A stretch of DNA of 14,717 nt from Paratractidigestivibacter sp963605405. Its GTDB lineage: Bacteria > Actinomycetota > Coriobacteriia > Coriobacteriales > Atopobiaceae. Shown here one piece after another: positions 13,221 through 14,717 of the stretch. The notes below the pieces were generated by a model. That model did no database searches. It saw only the letters and a list, made by a program, of their open reading frames with translations, and was not told the origin of the DNA. The DNA lies in contig CAVCUP010000038.1 of assembly GCA_963605405.1 (NCBI GenBank), positions 1-14,717 on the forward strand, in the 5' to 3' direction. The stretch's first letter is position 1. The number at the start of each line of letters is the position of its first letter. Position numbers and translations under genes: made by a program.

Positions 13221-14717
13221 TTACATGCTCTCGTGGCAGGTGCGGGCGATGACGTCGAGCTGCTGCTCGCGAGTGAGGTCGATGAACTTAACGGCGTAGC
13301 CGGAGACGCGGATGGTGAAGTTGGCGTACTCGGGCTTCTCCGGGTGCTCCATGGCGTCCTTGAGCTTCTCGACGCCAAAGACGTTGACGTTGAGGTGGTG
13401 CGCGCCGTGATCGAAGTAGCCGTCGAGGACGTTGACCAGGTTGGCGGTGCGCTGCTCGTCGTCGTTGCCAAGGGCAGACGGGTTGATGGTCTGCGTGTTG
13501 GAGATGCCGTCGAGGGCGTACTCGTAGGGGAGCTTGGCCACGGAGTTGAGGGAAGCGAGAAGGCCGTTCTGCTCAGCGCCGTAGGCGGGGTTGGCGCCCG
13601 GGGCGAACGGGGTGAACGCCTTGCGGCCGTCGGGGGTGCCGCCGGTAGCCTTGCCGTAGACCACGTTGGAGGTGATGGTCAGGATCGAGGTGGTCGGCTC
13701 GGAGTCGCGGTAGGTGTGGTGCTTGGCGATCTTGGACATGAACGCCTTGAGCAGCCAGACGGCGATGTCGTCGACGCGGTCGTCGTCGTTGCCGTACTTG
13801 GGGAAGTCACCCTCGACCTCGTAGTCGACGACGATGCCCTGCTCGTCGCGGATGGTCTTGACCTTGGCGTACTTCATGGCAGAGATGGAGTCGACGACGT
13901 GGGAGAAGCCCGCGATGCCGGTCGCGAAGGTGCGGCGGACATTAGTGTCGATGAGGGCCATCTCGGCGGCCTCGTAGTAGTACTTGTCGTGCATGTACTG
14001 GATGAGGTTCAGGATGTTGACGTACAGCTCGGCCAGCCAGTCCATCATGAGGTCGAACTTGTGCATGACCTCGTCGTAGTCGAGGTACTCGGAAGTGACC
14101 GGGGTGTACTCAGGGCCGACCTGCATGTGGTTGCCCTGCTTGTCCATGAACTTCTCGTCCTTGCCGCCGTTGATGGCGTAGTTGAGGCACTTGGCAAGGT
14201 TGGCGCGGGCACCGAAGAACTGCATCTCCTTGCCGGTCTCGGTAGCGGAGACGCAGCAGCAGATGGAGTAGTCGTCGCCCCAGACCGGACGCATGACGTC
14301 GTCGTTCTCGTACTGGATCGAGGACGTGGTGACGGAGATCTTGGCGGCGTACTTGCGGAAGTTCTCCTGGAGACGCTTGCTGTAGAGAACGGTCAGGTTC
14401 GGCTCGGGAGCGGGACCCATGTTCTCGAGGGTGTGCAGGAAGCGGTAGTCGTTCTTGGTGACGAGCGAACGGCCGTCCTGGCCGAGACCAGCGACCTCAA
14501 GGGTGGCCCAAACCGGGTCGCCGGAGAAGAGCTGCTGGTAGCTCGGGATGCGGGCGAACTTGACCATGCGGAGCTTGAGGACGAGGTGGTCGATGAGCTC
14601 CTGGGCCTCGGCCTCGGTGATCTTGCCGGCCTCGAGGTCACGCTGGATGTAGATGTCCAGGAAGGTGGAGACGCGGCCCACAGACATGGCGGCGCCGTTC
14701 TGGGTCTTGATGGCGGC
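13221..14717 (-). CDS. pflB: Pyruvate formate-lyase, C-terminal part (5' end beyond window)
   Basis: The reading frame stays open to the right edge; 498 residues are present of about 750-760 usual for the family. The sequence follows E. coli PflB closely: KTQNGAAMSVGRVSTFLD at the edge, FGARANLAKCLNYAINGG, MHDKYYYEAAEMAL and HTYRDSEPTTSILTITSN. The catalytic cysteine pair lies in SICCCVSA (codons near 14253-14261) and the radical glycine in RVSGYAVKF (codon 13299-13301), so it is an active-type glycyl radical enzyme. It converts pyruvate and CoA to acetyl-CoA and formate and is oxygen-sensitive; PflA activates it. An internal ATG at 14685-14687 is not the true start, because conserved residues continue beyond it. 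One extra cysteine precedes the catalytic pair. Confidence 0.97.
   Translation of the reverse strand, partial: AAIKTQNGAAMSVGRVSTFLDIYIQRDLEAGKITEAEAQELIDHLVLKLRMVKFARIPSYQQLFSGDPVWATLEVAGLGQDGRSLVTKNDYRFLHTLENMGPAPEPNLTVLYSKRLQENFRKYAAKISVTTSSIQYENDDVMRPVWGDDYSICCCVSATETGKEMQFFGARANLAKCLNYAINGGKDEKFMDKQGNHMQVGPEYTPVTSEYLDYDEVMHKFDLMMDWLAELYVNILNLIQYMHDKYYYEAAEMALIDTNVRRTFATGIAGFSHVVDSISAMKYAKVKTIRDEQGIVVDYEVEGDFPKYGNDDDRVDDIAVWLLKAFMSKIAKHHTYRDSEPTTSILTITSNVVYGKATGGTPDGRKAFTPFAPGANPAYGAEQNGLLASLNSVAKLPYEYALDGISNTQTINPSALGNDDEQRTANLVNVLDGYFDHGAHHLNVNVFGVEKLKDAMEHPEKPEYANFTIRVSGYAVKFIDLTREQQLDVIARTCHESM

Noticed and set aside
12955..13299. 114-codon plus-strand frame in the convergent region
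   Set aside because: It crosses the palindromes, the pflB terminator and the pflB 3' end, and has no ribosome-binding site.

Overview
The window reads as chromosomal DNA from a GC-rich, anaerobic, fermentative Gram-positive bacterium. A member of the Coriobacteriia (Collinsella/Olsenella type) fits best. That placement is inferred from the GC-rich coding DNA, a pyruvate formate-lyase, an FNR-like regulator and an NHLM-type peptide exporter; it is not shown by a marker gene. No rRNA, tRNA, insertion sequence or CRISPR array was seen.

Layout. (1) Positions 1-594 hold no convincing gene, are more AT-rich than the rest, and contain a TGTACA inverted repeat and a terminator-like hairpin. (2) A small four-helix membrane protein (DUF5684 type) lies at 595-1077 on the minus strand with its own likely promoter. 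(3) A tight minus-strand block (5625 down to 1178) encodes, in transcription order, a STAS anti-anti-sigma-like protein, a membrane sensor fused to a PP2C phosphatase and an RsbW-type kinase domain, a stand-alone (p)ppGpp-synthetase-fold protein, and a stand-alone alarmone hydrolase. (4) Upstream and co-directional (10689 down to 5816) is a three-gene NHLM/NHLP-type bacteriocin export operon: a very short HlyD-like protein, a C39-peptidase ABC exporter and a second ABC exporter without peptidase. (5) On the plus strand are a COG0523/CobW-family metallochaperone GTPase (10967-12097) and a Crp/Fnr regulator with a cysteine-rich N-terminus (12209-12934). (6) A structured convergent intergenic region with a 31-bp hairpin and a diverged second copy separates these from (7) the C-terminal two thirds of pyruvate formate-lyase, which runs off the right edge on the minus strand.

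How the parts may work together. The exporter pair would process and secrete double-glycine-leader peptides, but no precursor or modifying enzyme lies in the window. The membrane sensor phosphatase/kinase would set the phosphorylation state of the STAS protein. The synthetase and hydrolase behind it are a matched make/break alarmone pair, or a toxin/antitoxin pair of the toxSAS/SAH type, with the second gene starting 2 nt after the first stops. The most unusual feature is this co-transcription of a partner-switching sensor with a split alarmone synthetase/hydrolase, directly downstream of a peptide exporter. That functional link is inferred from gene order. The FNR-like regulator next to pflB fits control of anaerobic metabolism by oxygen or redox, again by inference.
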